A DNA stretch of 64,000 nt from Microbacterium sp. JZ31 (GCF_016805985.1 NZ_CP017661.1:1488001-1552000), one strand, 5' to 3'. Counted from the stretch's first letter, positions 53,179 to 63,562 are shown. Translations and numbers: made by a program. Notes: a model not told the origin generated them from the sequence alone.

Positions 53179-55905
53179 GTGGCTGTACACGACCAGGATC
53201 CGTACTCGCAGGGACCGCAGGACAGCGACCCGGAGGAGACCAGCGAGTGGCAGCAGTCGCTGGACGAGCTCGTCGACGCGAAGGGTCACCAGCGCGGTCG
53301 CGAGATCATGCTGAGCCTGCTGAAGCGCTCGAAGGATCTGCACCTGGGCGTTCCGATGGTGCCGACCACGGACTACGTCAACACGATCGCGCCGGAGGAC
53401 GAGCCCGAGTTCCCGGGTGACGAGGAGCTCGAGCGCCGCTACCGCTCGTGGATCCGGTGGAACGCGGCCCTCACGGTGCACCGTGCGCAGCGCCCCGGCA
53501 TCGGCGTCGGCGGCCACATCTCGACCTATGCGTCGTCTGCCGCGCTGTACGAGGTCGGCTTCAACCACTTCTTCCGCGGCCAGGACCACCCGTCCGGCGG
53601 CGACCAGATCTTCATCCAGGGCCACGCGTCGCCCGGCACCTACGCGCGCGCGTTCCTCGAGGGCCGCCTCTCCGAGGCGCAGCTCGACGGCTTCCGCCAG
53701 GAGAAGTCGGCGGGCGAGAACGGCCTGTCGTCCTACCCGCACCCGCGCCTGATGCCGGAGTTCTGGCAGTTCCCGACCGTGTCGATGGGTCTCGGCCCGA
53801 TCAACGCGGTCTACCAGGCGATGACCAACAAGTACCTCGCCAACCGCGGCATCAAGGACGTCGGCGACAGCCACGTCTGGGCGTTCCTCGGCGATGGCGA
53901 GATGGACGAGGTCGAGAGCCGCGGTCAGCTGCAGGTCGCCGCGAACGAGGGCCTCGACAACCTCACCTTCGTCGTGAACTGCAACCTGCAGCGCCTCGAC
54001 GGTCCCGTGCGCGGCAACGGCAAGATCGTGCAGGAGCTCGAGAGCTTCTTCCGCGGTGCGGGCTGGAACGTCATCAAGGTCATCTGGGGCCGCGAGTGGG
54101 ACGACCTGCTCCAGCGCGACACCGATGGCGCGCTGCTGAACCTCATGAACGTCACGCCCGACGGAGACTTCCAGACCTACAAGGCCGAGTCGGGCGCGTT
54201 CATCCGCGAGAACTTCTTCGGTCGCGACCCGCGCGCCCTCGAGCTCGTCAAGGACTACTCGGACGAGCAGATCTGGGGCCTGCGTCGCGGCGGCCACGAC
54301 TACCGCAAGGTCTACGCGGCGTTCAAGGCCGCCATGGAGCACAAGGGCCAGCCGACCGTCATCCTCGCCCACACCATCAAGGGCTACGGCCTCGGGCCGC
54401 ACTTCGAGGGCCGCAACGCGACCCACCAGATGAAGAAGATGACGCTCGCCGACCTCAAGCTGTTCCGCGACACGATGCACATCCCCGTCACGGACAAGCA
54501 GCTCGAGGACGACCCGTACCGCGCGCCGTACTACCACCCGGGCGAGAACGACGAGACGATCCAGTACATGCTGGAGCGCCGCCGCGCGCTCGGCGGCTTC
54601 CTGCCGGAGCGCCGCAGCAAGTACACCCAGATCTCGCTGCCGCAGGACAAGGACTACGCCCTGCTGAAGAAGGGATCCGGCACGCAGGAGGTCGCCACCA
54701 CGATGGCGTTCGTCCGCCTCGTGAAGGACCTGCTGAAGGTCGACGGCTTCGGCAACCGCATCGTGCCGATCATCCCGGACGAGGCGCGCACGTTCGGCAT
54801 GGACTCGTACTTCCCGACCGCGAAGATCTACAACCCGAACGGACAGAACTACACGTCCGTCGACCGCGAGCTCCTCCTCGCCTACAAGGAGAGCCCGCAG
54901 GGCCAGATCCTCCACGTCGGCATCAACGAGGCCGGCGCCCTCGCGGCGTTCACGGGAACGGGAACGGCCTACTCCACGCACGGCGAGCCGCTGATCCCGA
55001 TCTACATCTTCTACTCGATGTTCGGCTTCCAGCGCACGGGCGACGCCCAGTGGGCCGCCGGCGACCAGATGGCGCGCGGCTTCATCATCGGCGCCACCGC
55101 GGGACGCACCACCCTGACGGGTGAGGGTCTGCAGCACGCCGACGGCCACTCGCACCTGCTCGCATCGACGAATCCCGCCACGGTGTCGTACGACCCGGCC
55201 TACGGCTATGAGGTCGCGCACATCGTGCGGTCCGGCATCGAGCGGATGTACGGCGGCCAGCACGAGGACCCGAACGTGATGTACTACATCACCGTCTACA
55301 ACGAGCCCCTCGTGATGCCGGCTGAGCCGGAGAACGTGGACGTCGACGGCATCGTGCGCGGCATCCACCGCATCTCGCAGGGCTCGGGCGACGGTCCCCG
55401 CACGCAGCTTCTCGCGTCGGGTGTCGGCGTGCCGTGGGCGCTCGAGGCCCAGGCGCTGCTCAAGAACGACTGGGGCGTGATCGCCGACGTGTGGTCGGTC
55501 ACGAGCTGGACCGAGCTGCGCCGCGACGGCCTCGCCGCCGACGAGCACAACTTCCTGCACCCCGAGGCCGAGCCGAAGACCGCGTACATCACGGACAAGC
55601 TCAAGGACGCCGAGGGCCCGGTCATCGCGGTCAGTGACTTCATGCACGCCGTGCAGGACCAGATCCGTCCGTGGATCCCGCAGCGCTACCTGACGCTCGG
55701 CGCCGACGGCTTCGGCTTCTCGGACACGCGCGCCGCGGCCCGCCGCTTCTTCAAGATCGACGGCCCGTCCATGGCCGTGCGCGCCCTGCAGGCGCTCGCG
55801 GACGAGGGCAAGGTCGACCGGGGCGTGATCGCCCAGGCGATCGAGAAGTACCGGCTGCACGACGTCAACGCCGGCACGTCCGGCAACGCCGGCGGGGAGA
55901 GCTGA
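53179..55905 (+). CDS. aceE: Pyruvate dehydrogenase E1 component, homodimeric
   Basis: Decarboxylates pyruvate with thiamine diphosphate and passes the acetyl group to E2, feeding acetyl-CoA to the TCA cycle and to fatty acid synthesis. The protein is 908 residues, normal for AceE. The thiamine motif is [17 protein letters not shown] to [16 protein letters not shown]. Other conserved segments are HGFxx-type pyrimidine regions, [31 protein letters not shown] in pattern, and ITVYNEP. The start is the GTG at 53179, after the hairpin leader. It lies 8 bp before the FasR-like regulator gene, so they may be co-transcribed. Confidence 0.97.
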   Translation: MAVHDQDPYSQGPQDSDPEETSEWQQSLDELVDAKGHQRGREIMLSLLKRSKDLHLGVPMVPTTDYVNTIAPEDEPEFPGDEELERRYRSWIRWNAALTVHRAQRPGIGVGGHISTYASSAALYEVGFNHFFRGQDHPSGGDQIFIQGHASPGTYARAFLEGRLSEAQLDGFRQEKSAGENGLSSYPHPRLMPEFWQFPTVSMGLGPINAVYQAMTNKYLANRGIKDVGDSHVWAFLGDGEMDEVESRGQLQVAANEGLDNLTFVVNCNLQRLDGPVRGNGKIVQELESFFRGAGWNVIKVIWGREWDDLLQRDTDGALLNLMNVTPDGDFQTYKAESGAFIRENFFGRDPRALELVKDYSDEQIWGLRRGGHDYRKVYAAFKAAMEHKGQPTVILAHTIKGYGLGPHFEGRNATHQMKKMTLADLKLFRDTMHIPVTDKQLEDDPYRAPYYHPGENDETIQYMLERRRALGGFLPERRSKYTQISLPQDKDYALLKKGSGTQEVATTMAFVRLVKDLLKVDGFGNRIVPIIPDEARTFGMDSYFPTAKIYNPNGQNYTSVDRELLLAYKESPQGQILHVGINEAGALAAFTGTGTAYSTHGEPLIPIYIFYSMFGFQRTGDAQWAAGDQMARGFIIGATAGRTTLTGEGLQHADGHSHLLASTNPATVSYDPAYGYEVAHIVRSGIERMYGGQHEDPNVMYYITVYNEPLVMPAEPENVDVDGIVRGIHRISQGSGDGPRTQLLASGVGVPWALEAQALLKNDWGVIADVWSVTSWTELRRDGLAADEHNFLHPEAEPKTAYITDKLKDAEGPVIAVSDFMHAVQDQIRPWIPQRYLTLGADGFGFSDTRAAARRFFKIDGPSMAVRALQALADEGKVDRGVIAQAIEKYRLHDVNAGTSGNAGGES

Positions 55906-55913
55906 GCCCGCAC

Positions 55914-57170
55914 GTGAGTCAGGACGCCCGCACGGCTCCGACCGAGGTGGTCGCCCTCGACAAGGCGGCCACCCTCGCGTGGCTGCGCCGGATCTCCGGC
56001 GACCTCGCGACGGCGACCACGACGCGGCTCGAGAACTCGCTGTCGTGGTACGCCGGCATGCCGCCGGCGCGTCGGTCGGCCGTCGGGCTCGTGGCCCAGG
56101 CGGGCATCACGTCGTTCATCCAGTGGTACGACGACCCCTCGTCCACGCCCTGGATCGCGGCCGACATCTTCGCCGCCGCTCCCCGCGAGCTGCTGCGCAG
56201 CGTCAGCCTGCAGCAGACGCTGCAGCTGATCCGGATCACGGTGGAGGTCGTCGAGGAGCGGGTCGCGTCCAAGAGCGAGGACCTGCGCGAGGCGATCCTG
56301 CTGTACTCGCGCGAAGTGGCCTTCACCGCCGCCGACGTCTACGCGCGCGCGGCGGAGTCGCGCGGCCTGTGGGACGCGCGCCTCGAGGCGCTCGTCGTCG
56401 ACTCGATCCTGACGGGCGAGGCGGACGAGGAGCTGCCGAGCCGGATCGCGGCGCTCGGCTGGCACGGACACGGTCAGGCGTGCGTGCTCGTCGGCACCGC
56501 TCCCCCGCAGTTCGACGTCGATCAGGTGCGTCGCACGTCGCGCAAGCTCGGCGTCGACGTGCTCGTGGGCGTGCAGGGCTCACGCCTCGTGATCGTGATC
56601 GGGCGCGCACAGGACGCGGACGCGGACGAGGACGCCGGGCCGGAGGGACTGCCGTTCATCGAGGTCGCCCGTCAGCTGGAGCCCGCCTTCGGCGAGGGCT
56701 ACCTCGTGCTCGGCCCGACCGTGCCCGCGCTGGTCGACGCGAGCCAGAGCGCGCGCGCCGCACTGGCGGGCTTCGCGGTCGCGCGAGGCTGGCGTCACGC
56801 ACCGCGGCCGGTCGAGGCCGACGACCTCCTGCCCGAGCGCGCCCTCGCGGGCGACTCCGTGGCGAAGCAGACGCTCGTCGAGAAGATCTACCGCCCGCTC
56901 GCGGCGCACTCGACCGACCTCGTCACGACGCTGTGGAGCTACCTCGACAACGGCCGATCCCTGGAGGCCACGGCACGCGAGCTCTTCGTGCACCCGAACA
57001 CCGTGCGCTACCGCCTGAAGCGCGTGAGCGACGTGATCGGCTGGGACGCGACCGGACCGCGCGAGGCGCTCATCCTGCAGACGGCGCTCATCCTCGGATC
57101 CATCGGGTCGGCGGACGTGACGCGGCGCCGGACGGCGGTGCGCCGCCCGCGAGACGGCTCCGCGCGCTGA
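55914..57170 (+). CDS. fasR: FasR-like PucR/CdaR-family regulator of fatty acid synthesis
   Basis: A 418-residue transcription factor. The C-terminal PucR-type helix-turn-helix reads SLEATARELFVHPNTVRYRLKRVSDVIG. The N-terminal region is helical with no known ligand domain. It sits directly before fabD-fabH-acpP-fabF, the same order as Streptomyces fasR, whose product activates that operon, so the name is from position plus domain. The start is the GTG at 55914, 8 bp after aceE. Basic residues at the C-terminus (RRRTAVRRPRDG) may be a disordered tail. Confidence 0.85.
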   Translation: MSQDARTAPTEVVALDKAATLAWLRRISGDLATATTTRLENSLSWYAGMPPARRSAVGLVAQAGITSFIQWYDDPSSTPWIAADIFAAAPRELLRSVSLQQTLQLIRITVEVVEERVASKSEDLREAILLYSREVAFTAADVYARAAESRGLWDARLEALVVDSILTGEADEELPSRIAALGWHGHGQACVLVGTAPPQFDVDQVRRTSRKLGVDVLVGVQGSRLVIVIGRAQDADADEDAGPEGLPFIEVARQLEPAFGEGYLVLGPTVPALVDASQSARAALAGFAVARGWRHAPRPVEADDLLPERALAGDSVAKQTLVEKIYRPLAAHSTDLVTTLWSYLDNGRSLEATARELFVHPNTVRYRLKRVSDVIGWDATGPREALILQTALILGSIGSADVTRRRTAVRRPRDGSAR

Positions 57171-57245
57171 GACGGCCCTCCGGCCGCGGGGCCACGGCCT
57201 GCGCGCGCCGCATCCTGGGACACGCCTGCGAAGATGTCCGCCACG

Positions 57246-57270
57246 CACAATCGTTTCGACTTTTCTTGTG
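57246..57270 (+). promoter_or_regulatory. Candidate FasR operator / fabD promoter region
   Basis: A 25-bp A/T-rich block has inverted ends CACAA (57246-57250) and TTGTG (57266-57270) in a GC-rich gap of 146 bp between fasR and fabD. It lies 35 bp upstream of the -10-like CAGACT (57305-57310), which is 6 nt from the fabD GTG, so it sits where an activator would bind. No footprint data are available for this sequence. Confidence 0.45.
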
Positions 57271-57316
57271 AGGCTGTCGCCAGCACCGGCCCCCGGAACG
57301 TTGGCAGACTGGTCGA

Positions 57317-58228
57317 GTGATTGTCGTCGTCTGCCCGGGACAGGGCTCTCAGACCCCCGGCTTCCTCGCACCCTGGCTCGAGCTCGACGGCGCGGCGGAC
57401 CGCCTCGCCGCGTTCTCCGACGCCGCGCAGGTGGATCTCGTGGCGCACGGCACGGAGTCCGACGCGGACACGATCCGCGACACACGGATCGCCCAGCCGC
57501 TCATCGTCGCGGCGAGCATCCTCGCGTGGGAGCAGCTGACGCAGGGCGGACAGCGGCCAAACGGGGTCGCCGGCCACTCGGTGGGCGAGATCGCCGCGCT
57601 CGTCGCGGCGGGCGTGACGGACGCGGAGGCCGGCATGCGGCTGGTCGGCGTGCGCGGACGTGCGATGGCGGATGCCGCCGCCCGGGTCGAGACCGGCATG
57701 AGCGCGGTCGTCGGCGGTGACGAACAGCAGGTCCTGGAGGCGATCGCCGCCCACGGCCTCACGCCCGCCAACTACAACGGCGGCGCACAGATCGTCGCGG
57801 CCGGAGAGCTCCCCGCCCTCGCCGCTCTCGCCGAGCAGGCGCCGCGCGGGGCACGCGTTATCCCGCTGCAGGTCGCCGGCGCGTTCCACACGCCTTTCAT
57901 GGCACCCGCGCAGGACACCCTGCGCACGGCCCTCGCGGATGTCGCCGCGGTGGCGGACCCCGCGCTCCCCCTCTGGACCAACAGCGACGGCGGCACCGTC
58001 ACCGACGGCTCGCGCGCGCTCGAGCTCATCGTGCACCAGGTCGCGAACCCCGTCCGGTGGGATCTCTGCATGGCCTCTTTCGCCGAGCGCGGGGTGACAG
58101 GCATCATCGAGCTCGCTCCCGCCGGTGCGCTCGTCGGCCTCGCCAAGCGCGGCCTGCGCGGAGTGCCGTCCGTCGCCGTCAAGACCCCCGACGATCTCGC
58201 GGCCGCCATCGAGCTGCTCGCCGCCTGA
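57317..58228 (+). CDS. fabD: Malonyl CoA-acyl carrier protein transacylase
   Basis: Loads malonyl groups from CoA onto ACP for FAS II. It is a 303-residue acyltransferase fold with PGQGSQTPGF at the N-terminus, the nucleophile Ser88 in AGHSVGEIAA, and the catalytic His in VAGAFHTPFM. It is first in the operon fabD-fabH-acpP-fabF. The GTG start follows CAGACT by 6 nt and has no Shine-Dalgarno, so it is probably leaderless. Confidence 0.95.
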   Translation: MIVVVCPGQGSQTPGFLAPWLELDGAADRLAAFSDAAQVDLVAHGTESDADTIRDTRIAQPLIVAASILAWEQLTQGGQRPNGVAGHSVGEIAALVAAGVTDAEAGMRLVGVRGRAMADAAARVETGMSAVVGGDEQQVLEAIAAHGLTPANYNGGAQIVAAGELPALAALAEQAPRGARVIPLQVAGAFHTPFMAPAQDTLRTALADVAAVADPALPLWTNSDGGTVTDGSRALELIVHQVANPVRWDLCMASFAERGVTGIIELAPAGALVGLAKRGLRGVPSVAVKTPDDLAAAIELLAA

Positions 58229-58257
58229 CCGCCCCGATCCACAGAACGGAAACAGTC

Positions 58258-59259
58258 ATGACCGTCACCCTCAAGGAAGCCGTCGGGGCGCCGCACTCCC
58301 GGATCTACGCGCTCGGCGCGGCGCGCGGCGAGCTCGCCGTGCCCAACGACGACCTGATCGGCCCCATCGACTCGAGCGACGAGTGGATCCGCCAGCGCAC
58401 CGGCATCGTCACGCGCGTGCGTGCCGTGCCCGAGACCGACGCGATCGACCTCGCGACCACCGCTGCGCGTGAGGCGATCGAGAAGTCGGGCGTGGATCCG
58501 GCCGAGGTCGACGTCGTGATCGTCGCGACCATCAGCAACCCGAAGCAGACCCCCTCGGTCTCGGCCATCGTCGCCGACCGCGTGGGAGCGAACCCGGCCG
58601 CCGCGTACGACGTGAACGCCGCGTGCGCCGGCTACTGCTACGCCGTGGCGCAGGCCGACGCGCTCATCCGCTCCGGCGCTGCGCGTCACGCTCTCGTGAT
58701 CGGCACCGAGAAGCTCAGCGACATCGTCGACCCCACCGACCGCAGCATCTCGTTCCTTCTGGGCGACGGCGCCGGTGCGGCGCTGCTCGGCCCCAGCGAG
58801 GCGCCCGGCGTCTCCGCGTCCATCTGGGGCTCGGACGGCTCGAAGGCCGGCGCCGTGGGCATGAACAACACGCTGACGGACTTCCGCGACGGCGCGGCCG
58901 AGTGGCCGACGCTGCGCCAGGAGGGACCCACGGTGTTCCGCTGGGCCGTCTGGGAGATGGCGAAGGTCGCGAAGCAGGCGCTGGAGGCCGCGGGCGTCAC
59001 CGCGGACGACCTCGCGGCGTTCATCCCCCACCAGGCGAACATGCGCATCATCGACGAGTTCGCCAAGCAGCTGAGTCTGCCCGAGACGGTCAAGATCGCC
59101 CGGGACATCGAGACGACGGGCAACACGTCGGCCGCGTCCATCCCGCTCGCGACCCACCGCCTGCTGCAGGAGAACCCCGAGCTGAGCGGCGGCCTCGCGC
59201 TGCAGATCGGCTTCGGCGCCGGGCTCGTCTACGCCGCGCAGGTCGTCGTCCTCCCGTGA
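58258..59259 (+). CDS. fabH: Beta-ketoacyl-ACP synthase III
   Basis: Condenses a short-chain acyl-CoA primer with malonyl-ACP to start each fatty acid; in actinobacteria it usually accepts branched primers. It is 333 residues long. The catalytic triad is Cys123 (NAACAGYCYAV), the His in IPHQANMRII and the Asn in TGNTSAASIP. The ATG at 58258 lies 29 bp after fabD. The N-terminal extension of about 12 residues is longer than in E. coli FabH. Confidence 0.95.
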   Translation: MTVTLKEAVGAPHSRIYALGAARGELAVPNDDLIGPIDSSDEWIRQRTGIVTRVRAVPETDAIDLATTAAREAIEKSGVDPAEVDVVIVATISNPKQTPSVSAIVADRVGANPAAAYDVNAACAGYCYAVAQADALIRSGAARHALVIGTEKLSDIVDPTDRSISFLLGDGAGAALLGPSEAPGVSASIWGSDGSKAGAVGMNNTLTDFRDGAAEWPTLRQEGPTVFRWAVWEMAKVAKQALEAAGVTADDLAAFIPHQANMRIIDEFAKQLSLPETVKIARDIETTGNTSAASIPLATHRLLQENPELSGGLALQIGFGAGLVYAAQVVVLP

Positions 59260-59277
59260 GGCGGCGAGACGCGACTC

Positions 59278-59283
59278 TAGACT
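59278..59283 (+). promoter_or_regulatory. -10 box of a probable internal acpP promoter
   Basis: TAGACT lies 66 bp before the acpP ATG, leaving a leader of about 60 nt that ends in AAAGGAG (59338-59343). A separate promoter would fit the high ACP level cells need. Confidence 0.4.
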
Positions 59284-59349
59284 GAACTCCGGTTCCGTCG
59301 TCTCCGATCCATCCGATCCGAAACACCACCCGACACAAAGGAGAACCCC

Positions 59350-59595
59350 ATGGCATACACGACTGACGAGGTCCTCGCCGGCCTGGCCGAGCTCATCACC
59401 GACGAGACCGGCATCGCCGCCGAGGAGGTGGCGCTGGAGAAGTCGTTCACGGACGACCTCGACATCGACTCGATCTCCATGATGACGATCGTCGTCAACG
59501 CCGAGGAGAAGTTCGGCGTGACCATCCCGGACGACGAGGTCAAGAACCTCAAGACCGTGAAGGACGCGGTCGACTTCATCACGAACAACCAGTGA
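59350..59595 (+). CDS. acpP: Acyl carrier protein
   Basis: An 81-residue acidic carrier for growing acyl chains. The 4'-phosphopantetheine attachment is Ser41 in DLDIDSISMMTIV, a variant of the usual DSLxxVE. Glu and Asp surface residues and the four-helix pattern are typical. AAAGGAG lies 6 nt upstream of the ATG. It stands between fabH and fabF, as in other actinobacteria. Confidence 0.96.
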   Translation: MAYTTDEVLAGLAELITDETGIAAEEVALEKSFTDDLDIDSISMMTIVVNAEEKFGVTIPDDEVKNLKTVKDAVDFITNNQ

Positions 59596-59671
59596 CATCC
59601 GCGGTGCCGCAGCCGATCGACGACAGGGCTGCGGCACCGACCCCCTTCATCGGAGCACGAGGAACCATCAC

Positions 59672-60913
59672 ATGAGCAAGCGCATCGTCGTGACCGGAAT
59701 CGGCGCCACGTCGTCGATCGGCGGCACGGCACCCGACAACTGGACCAACCTCCTCGCCGGCGCCTCGGGCGCCCGTCCGCTGGAGCACGACTGGGTCGCC
59801 GAGTACGAGCTTCCCGTCACGTTCGCGGCCGAGGCAATCGTCCGCCCCGACACGGTGCTGCCGCGCCCGCAGGCGAAGCGCCTCGACCCCTCGTCGCAGT
59901 TCGCGCTCGTCGCCGCCATGGAGGCATGGGAGGACGCCGGCGCGCCGGAGATCGAGCCCGACCGCCTCGGCGTCGACTTCGCCACGGGCATCGGCGGTGT
60001 GTGGACCCTGCTCGACGCATGGGACACGCTGCGCGAGAAGGGCCCCCGCCGCGTCATGCCGATGACGGTGCCCATGCTGATGCCCAACGCGGCCGCCGGC
60101 AACCTGTCGCTGCACTTCAACGCGCGCGCGTTCGCCCGCACGGTCGCCTCGGCCTGCGCGTCGAGCGTCGAGTCGATCGCGAGCGCCTACGAGCACCTGC
60201 AGCTGGGCCTGGCCGACGTCGTCATCGCGGGAGGCACCGAGTCGGCGATCCACCCGATCACGGTGGCGTCCTTCGCCTCGATGCAGGCACTGTCGCGCCG
60301 CAACGACTCCCCCGAGACCGCCTCGCGGCCGTTCTCCGTCGACCGCGACGGCTTCGTGATGGGCGAGGGCGCCGCGGTGCTGATCCTCGAGACCGAGGAG
60401 CACGCGCTCGCTCGCGGCGCGCGCATCTACGCCCGCCTGGAGGGAACGGCCGTGACGGCCGACGCCCACCACATCACGGCCAACGACCCGAGCGGCGCGG
60501 GAGCGTCCCGCGCCGTGCGCCAGGCGCTCGCGCAGGCGGGCCGCACGCCCGACGAGGTGACGCACATCAACGCGCACGCCACCTCGACGCCGGTGGGCGA
60601 CCCCGCCGAGTACGCGGCGCTGCTGTCGGTGTTCGGCGATCGCGTCCACGAGATCCCGGTCTCCGCGACCAAGGCGTCCACGGGCCACCTGCTCGGCGGC
60701 ACCGGCGCGCTCGAGTCGGTGTTCACGATCCTCGCGCTGCGCGACCGCGTCGCTCCCCCGACGATCAACCTCGTCGATCAGGACCCGGCCATCCCGCTGA
60801 AGGCGTCCAGCGCGCCGCAGGAGCTCGGCAGCGATCCGCAGCTGGCGATCTGCAACTCGTTCGGCTTCGGCGGCCACAACGCCGTCGCGGCGTTCGCGTC
60901 CTACGACGACTGA
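59672..60913 (+). CDS. fabF: Beta-ketoacyl-ACP synthase II
   Basis: Elongating condensing enzyme of FAS II. It is 413 residues long. The nucleophile is Cys162 in VASACASSVESI. The two catalytic His are in INAHATSTPVGD and ASTGHLLGGTGALES, and NSFGFGGHNA closes the site. GAGGAA lies 7 nt before the ATG. It is last in the fab operon, followed by a 15-bp terminator stem. Confidence 0.95.
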   Translation: MSKRIVVTGIGATSSIGGTAPDNWTNLLAGASGARPLEHDWVAEYELPVTFAAEAIVRPDTVLPRPQAKRLDPSSQFALVAAMEAWEDAGAPEIEPDRLGVDFATGIGGVWTLLDAWDTLREKGPRRVMPMTVPMLMPNAAAGNLSLHFNARAFARTVASACASSVESIASAYEHLQLGLADVVIAGGTESAIHPITVASFASMQALSRRNDSPETASRPFSVDRDGFVMGEGAAVLILETEEHALARGARIYARLEGTAVTADAHHITANDPSGAGASRAVRQALAQAGRTPDEVTHINAHATSTPVGDPAEYAALLSVFGDRVHEIPVSATKASTGHLLGGTGALESVFTILALRDRVAPPTINLVDQDPAIPLKASSAPQELGSDPQLAICNSFGFGGHNAVAAFASYDD

Positions 60914-60970
60914 CGTACCGCGCTCCGTGAGGAGCCGCAGCGAGCCTCGCGGGTCGGGTCCTGCGCATGA

Positions 60971-61005
60971 AAGAGGCGGCCCCTGTTCTCCAGGGGCCGC
61001 CTCTT
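60971..61005. terminator. Terminator of the fab operon
   Basis: A perfect 15-bp stem (60971-60985 with 60991-61005) with a 5-nt loop, flanked by GAAAG and TCTCG. It lies 57 bp after the fabF stop and before the convergent DUF3145 gene. Confidence 0.9.
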
Positions 61006-61118
61006 CTCGTTCCGGAGTGACGTCTTCTCACCCGCCGGGACTGCTCACCGGCGTGCGGTACCGACGCCGCTCCGTGGTCTGTGGGAGCCAGCTCGCCCGG
61101 CTTCCGGACGTGGAGCCG

Positions 61119-61622
61119 TTAGCCGACCTTGTGCAGCCACACCACGGGCGCGTCGTCGCTCGCGTGGCGGAACGGCTCGAGCTCGACGTCCCATGCCGAG
61201 CCGAGCGCGATGTCGAGCTCGCGCTGCAGCTCGATCGGATCACCCGCGGCGACCTCCATGGCATACCGGATGCGGTCCTCGGGCACCACGACGTTGCCGG
61301 CGGTGTCCATCTGCGCGTAGTGGATGCCGAGGTCGGGCGTGTGCATCCACCGCCCGCCGTCGCTGCGCGGCGTGGGGTCCTCCGTCACCTCGAAGCGCAG
61401 GTGCTCCCAGCCGCGGATGGCCGTCGCCAGGGCCGCGCCGGTGCCGGCGGGACCCTCCCAGTAGAACTCAGCGCGACGCGCCCCGGCCAGCACGGGCTGA
61501 TCGGCCCACTCGAAGTTCACGGCACGGCCGATCGAGCGGCCGACCGCCCACTCCAGGTGGGGGCACAACGCGCGTGGCGCTGAGTGGATGTAGACCACTC
61601 CGCGCGCCATTGGTGTCGCCAT
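61119..61622 (-). CDS. DUF3145 family protein
   Basis: A 167-residue actinobacterial protein starting MATPMARGVVYIHSAPRALCPHLEW. The core has FEWADQPV, FYWEGPAGTGAALATAIRGWEHLRFEVTEDP and WMHTPDLGIHYAQMDTAGN, all typical of DUF3145. The function is unknown, but I recall it neighbouring the fasR-fab cluster in many actinobacteria, as here. GGAGAG lies about 4 nt before the ATG at 61622. A start at 61610 is also possible. Confidence 0.88.
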   Translation of the reverse strand: MATPMARGVVYIHSAPRALCPHLEWAVGRSIGRAVNFEWADQPVLAGARRAEFYWEGPAGTGAALATAIRGWEHLRFEVTEDPTPRSDGGRWMHTPDLGIHYAQMDTAGNVVVPEDRIRYAMEVAAGDPIELQRELDIALGSAWDVELEPFRHASDDAPVVWLHKVG

Positions 61623-61781
61623 GATCTCTCCGTTTCGTCAGGTGCGTCTTCCCCTACGACCTGACCGGCGATCCGGCTGACGTGTATTCGGTTCTCCCAG
61701 CATTATGACCGGGCGCCACGGGAATCACAAGCGTGTGATTCCCGGCCCCGGAGCGACCGCCGCGTCGGCGGCGGGACGCAC

Positions 61782-62327
61782 TCAGCGGCGCGCTGCCTCG
61801 GCCGGAGTCTCGTGACCGCGTCGCTGAGTGTCCTCGTCGGCGACGCGCACGCCGAAGCGGTACGCGAGCTCGCCTCCCAGGAAGCCCGACGCTCCGACGA
61901 TCAGGAAGGCGATCACGCTGAGGACGAACCCGCCCACGCTGACCTCCTCCGGGGCACCGAGGCGCACGAACAGGCTGACGGCGAAGAGAACGGTCGCCAC
62001 GGTGTTGAGCGCGAGGTGGGCGAGTCCGACGCGTCGCGCCTTGGTGCCCGGGGAGATGTTCGCGTAGTCGAGCAGTCCGAACACGGCCGCCAGCAGAGCG
62101 CCCGCGATGCCGATCCCGACCAGCCAGAGCGCCCCGACCGAGAACGCGTCGTCACGGGTGATCAGCGCGATGATGTCGAAGACGATGCTCGCGGTCCACG
62201 CTCCGATCGGGATCGTGATGACCGTCGCGTGGAACGGATGGCCGTAGGGGCCCGCGAGCGGCGTGCGCGGGCGCTTGGCGCGATACATCGCGGAGTTGTT
62301 CTGATGCGCGGGGTGGGCGTCGTTCAC
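61782..62327 (-). CDS. DUF2231 family membrane protein
   Basis: A 181-residue integral membrane protein with about four helices (FHATVITIPIGAWTASIVFDIIAL, ALWLVGIGIAGALLAAVFGLLDY, LNTVATVLFAVSLFV and GGFVLSVIAFLIVGASGFLGGE). The N-terminal GHPFHATVITIPIG region, with its His residues, is the hallmark of DUF2231 proteins, whose role is unsettled. The ATG at 62327 has a GGAG-containing sequence just upstream. The tail is charged and soluble. Confidence 0.85.
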   Translation of the reverse strand: MNDAHPAHQNNSAMYRAKRPRTPLAGPYGHPFHATVITIPIGAWTASIVFDIIALITRDDAFSVGALWLVGIGIAGALLAAVFGLLDYANISPGTKARRVGLAHLALNTVATVLFAVSLFVRLGAPEEVSVGGFVLSVIAFLIVGASGFLGGELAYRFGVRVADEDTQRRGHETPAEAARR

Positions 62328-62528
62328 GGGTGCTCCATTCGCCTCGTCGGTGCACGCGACGCTATTCGTGGACGCGCCTGAACGCCTACGGTCTTGCGCC
62401 CGGCGATCGGACGCACTAGATGGCGCTTCGGCGTGTGGATGCGCGGACGGGGGTTGCCAACCCGACCCGCTGCCTATACGTTTATCGCAGTTCCTATATT
62501 TCGAAGTCGAGACAGGACGAGGGTGTCC

Positions 62529-63562
62529 ATGAACTTCTCCGTCGATTCACTTCTGCGGCTCGCCGCCGACGCGCTCGCGTCGCAGACGGTCCCCGCTCCG
62601 GATGCCGAGCTGACCGCGCGATCCCTCGTGCAGGCCGACCAGCGGGGCATCCACTCGCACGGTCTGCTGCGGCTGCCGCTGTACGTCGACGCTCTGAGGC
62701 AGGGCGGGATCAATCCCCGCCCGGCCGTCACCGTGGTGCGTGACAGCCGTGCCACCGCACTGCTGAACGCGGACGCCGGTCTGGGTCAGGTCGCGATGCA
62801 GGCCGCCGTCGATCTCGCGGTCGAGCGCGCCACGCAGCACGGCGTGTGCGCGGTCGCGGTCGAGCACTCCAGCCACTTCGGGGCCGGCGCGTTCTGGACC
62901 GACCAGCTCGTCGCGCGCGGCATGGTGGGCATCCTGACGTCGAGCACCGGACCGACGGTCGCGGTGCACGGCGGCGCGCGCAAGGTGCTCGGCACCAATC
63001 CCCTCACCATCGCCGCGCCGAGCGGGCGCGATCTGCCCCTGACGGTCGACATGGCCACATCCGCCGGAGCGTTCGGCAAGGTCATCGCGGCCCGGCAGTC
63101 GGGCACGCCGATCCCCGAGGGCTGGGCCGTCGCCCCCGACGGGCGCCCCACCACCGATCCGGACGAGGCCGCCGCGGGATCGCTGCTCGCTTTCGGGGGC
63201 ACAAGGGGTCGGGCCTCGCGGTGCTGCTCGAAGCCCTGGCGGTCTCGCTCGGCGAGGCCACGTTCGCGTACGAGACGCAGGACATCTGGGACAACCCGGC
63301 CTCGCGCATGAACAACGGCCACCTGCTGATCGCGCTCGACACGGCGGCGTTCATCGGACGCGAGCGGACCGAGGCGAAGGTGCGCGGCCTGCAGGACGCG
63401 ATCGCCGCGTCGGGTGACGAGGTGCTCCTGCCGGGGCAGATCGAGCACGACAACGCGGCGCGCTGGTCGTCGCGCGTGCCGCTGAGCGACAGCACGGCGG
63501 CCGCCTTGGATCGGCTCGCGGCGGAGCTCGGTCTCGACGCCCCCACTCGCGCGGACGGCTGA
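62529..63562 (+). pseudogene. Ldh/YiaK-family NAD(P)-dependent dehydrogenase, frameshifted
   Basis: A member of the malate/L-lactate/2,3-diketogulonate dehydrogenase family (a fold unlike Rossmann dehydrogenases). The first frame starts at the ATG at 62529 (MNFSVDSLLRLAADAL) and carries QRGIHSHGLLRLPLYVDAL, VEHSSHFGAGAFWTDQL and LGTNPLTIAAPSGR. It breaks after LLAFGG. One C missing after 63200 restores HKGSGLAVLLEALAVSLG and the frame that ends at 63562. Restored, it would be about 344 residues, the family norm. It precedes a TRAP-type binding protein, so a substrate-uptake-and-oxidation pair is likely. Confidence 0.85.

Noticed and set aside
53080..55860. A 926-codon open frame antisense to aceE
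   Set aside because: It lies wholly within aceE on the opposite strand, is Arg/Ala/Val/Asp/Leu-rich in the way GC-rich antisense frames are, and shows no domain.
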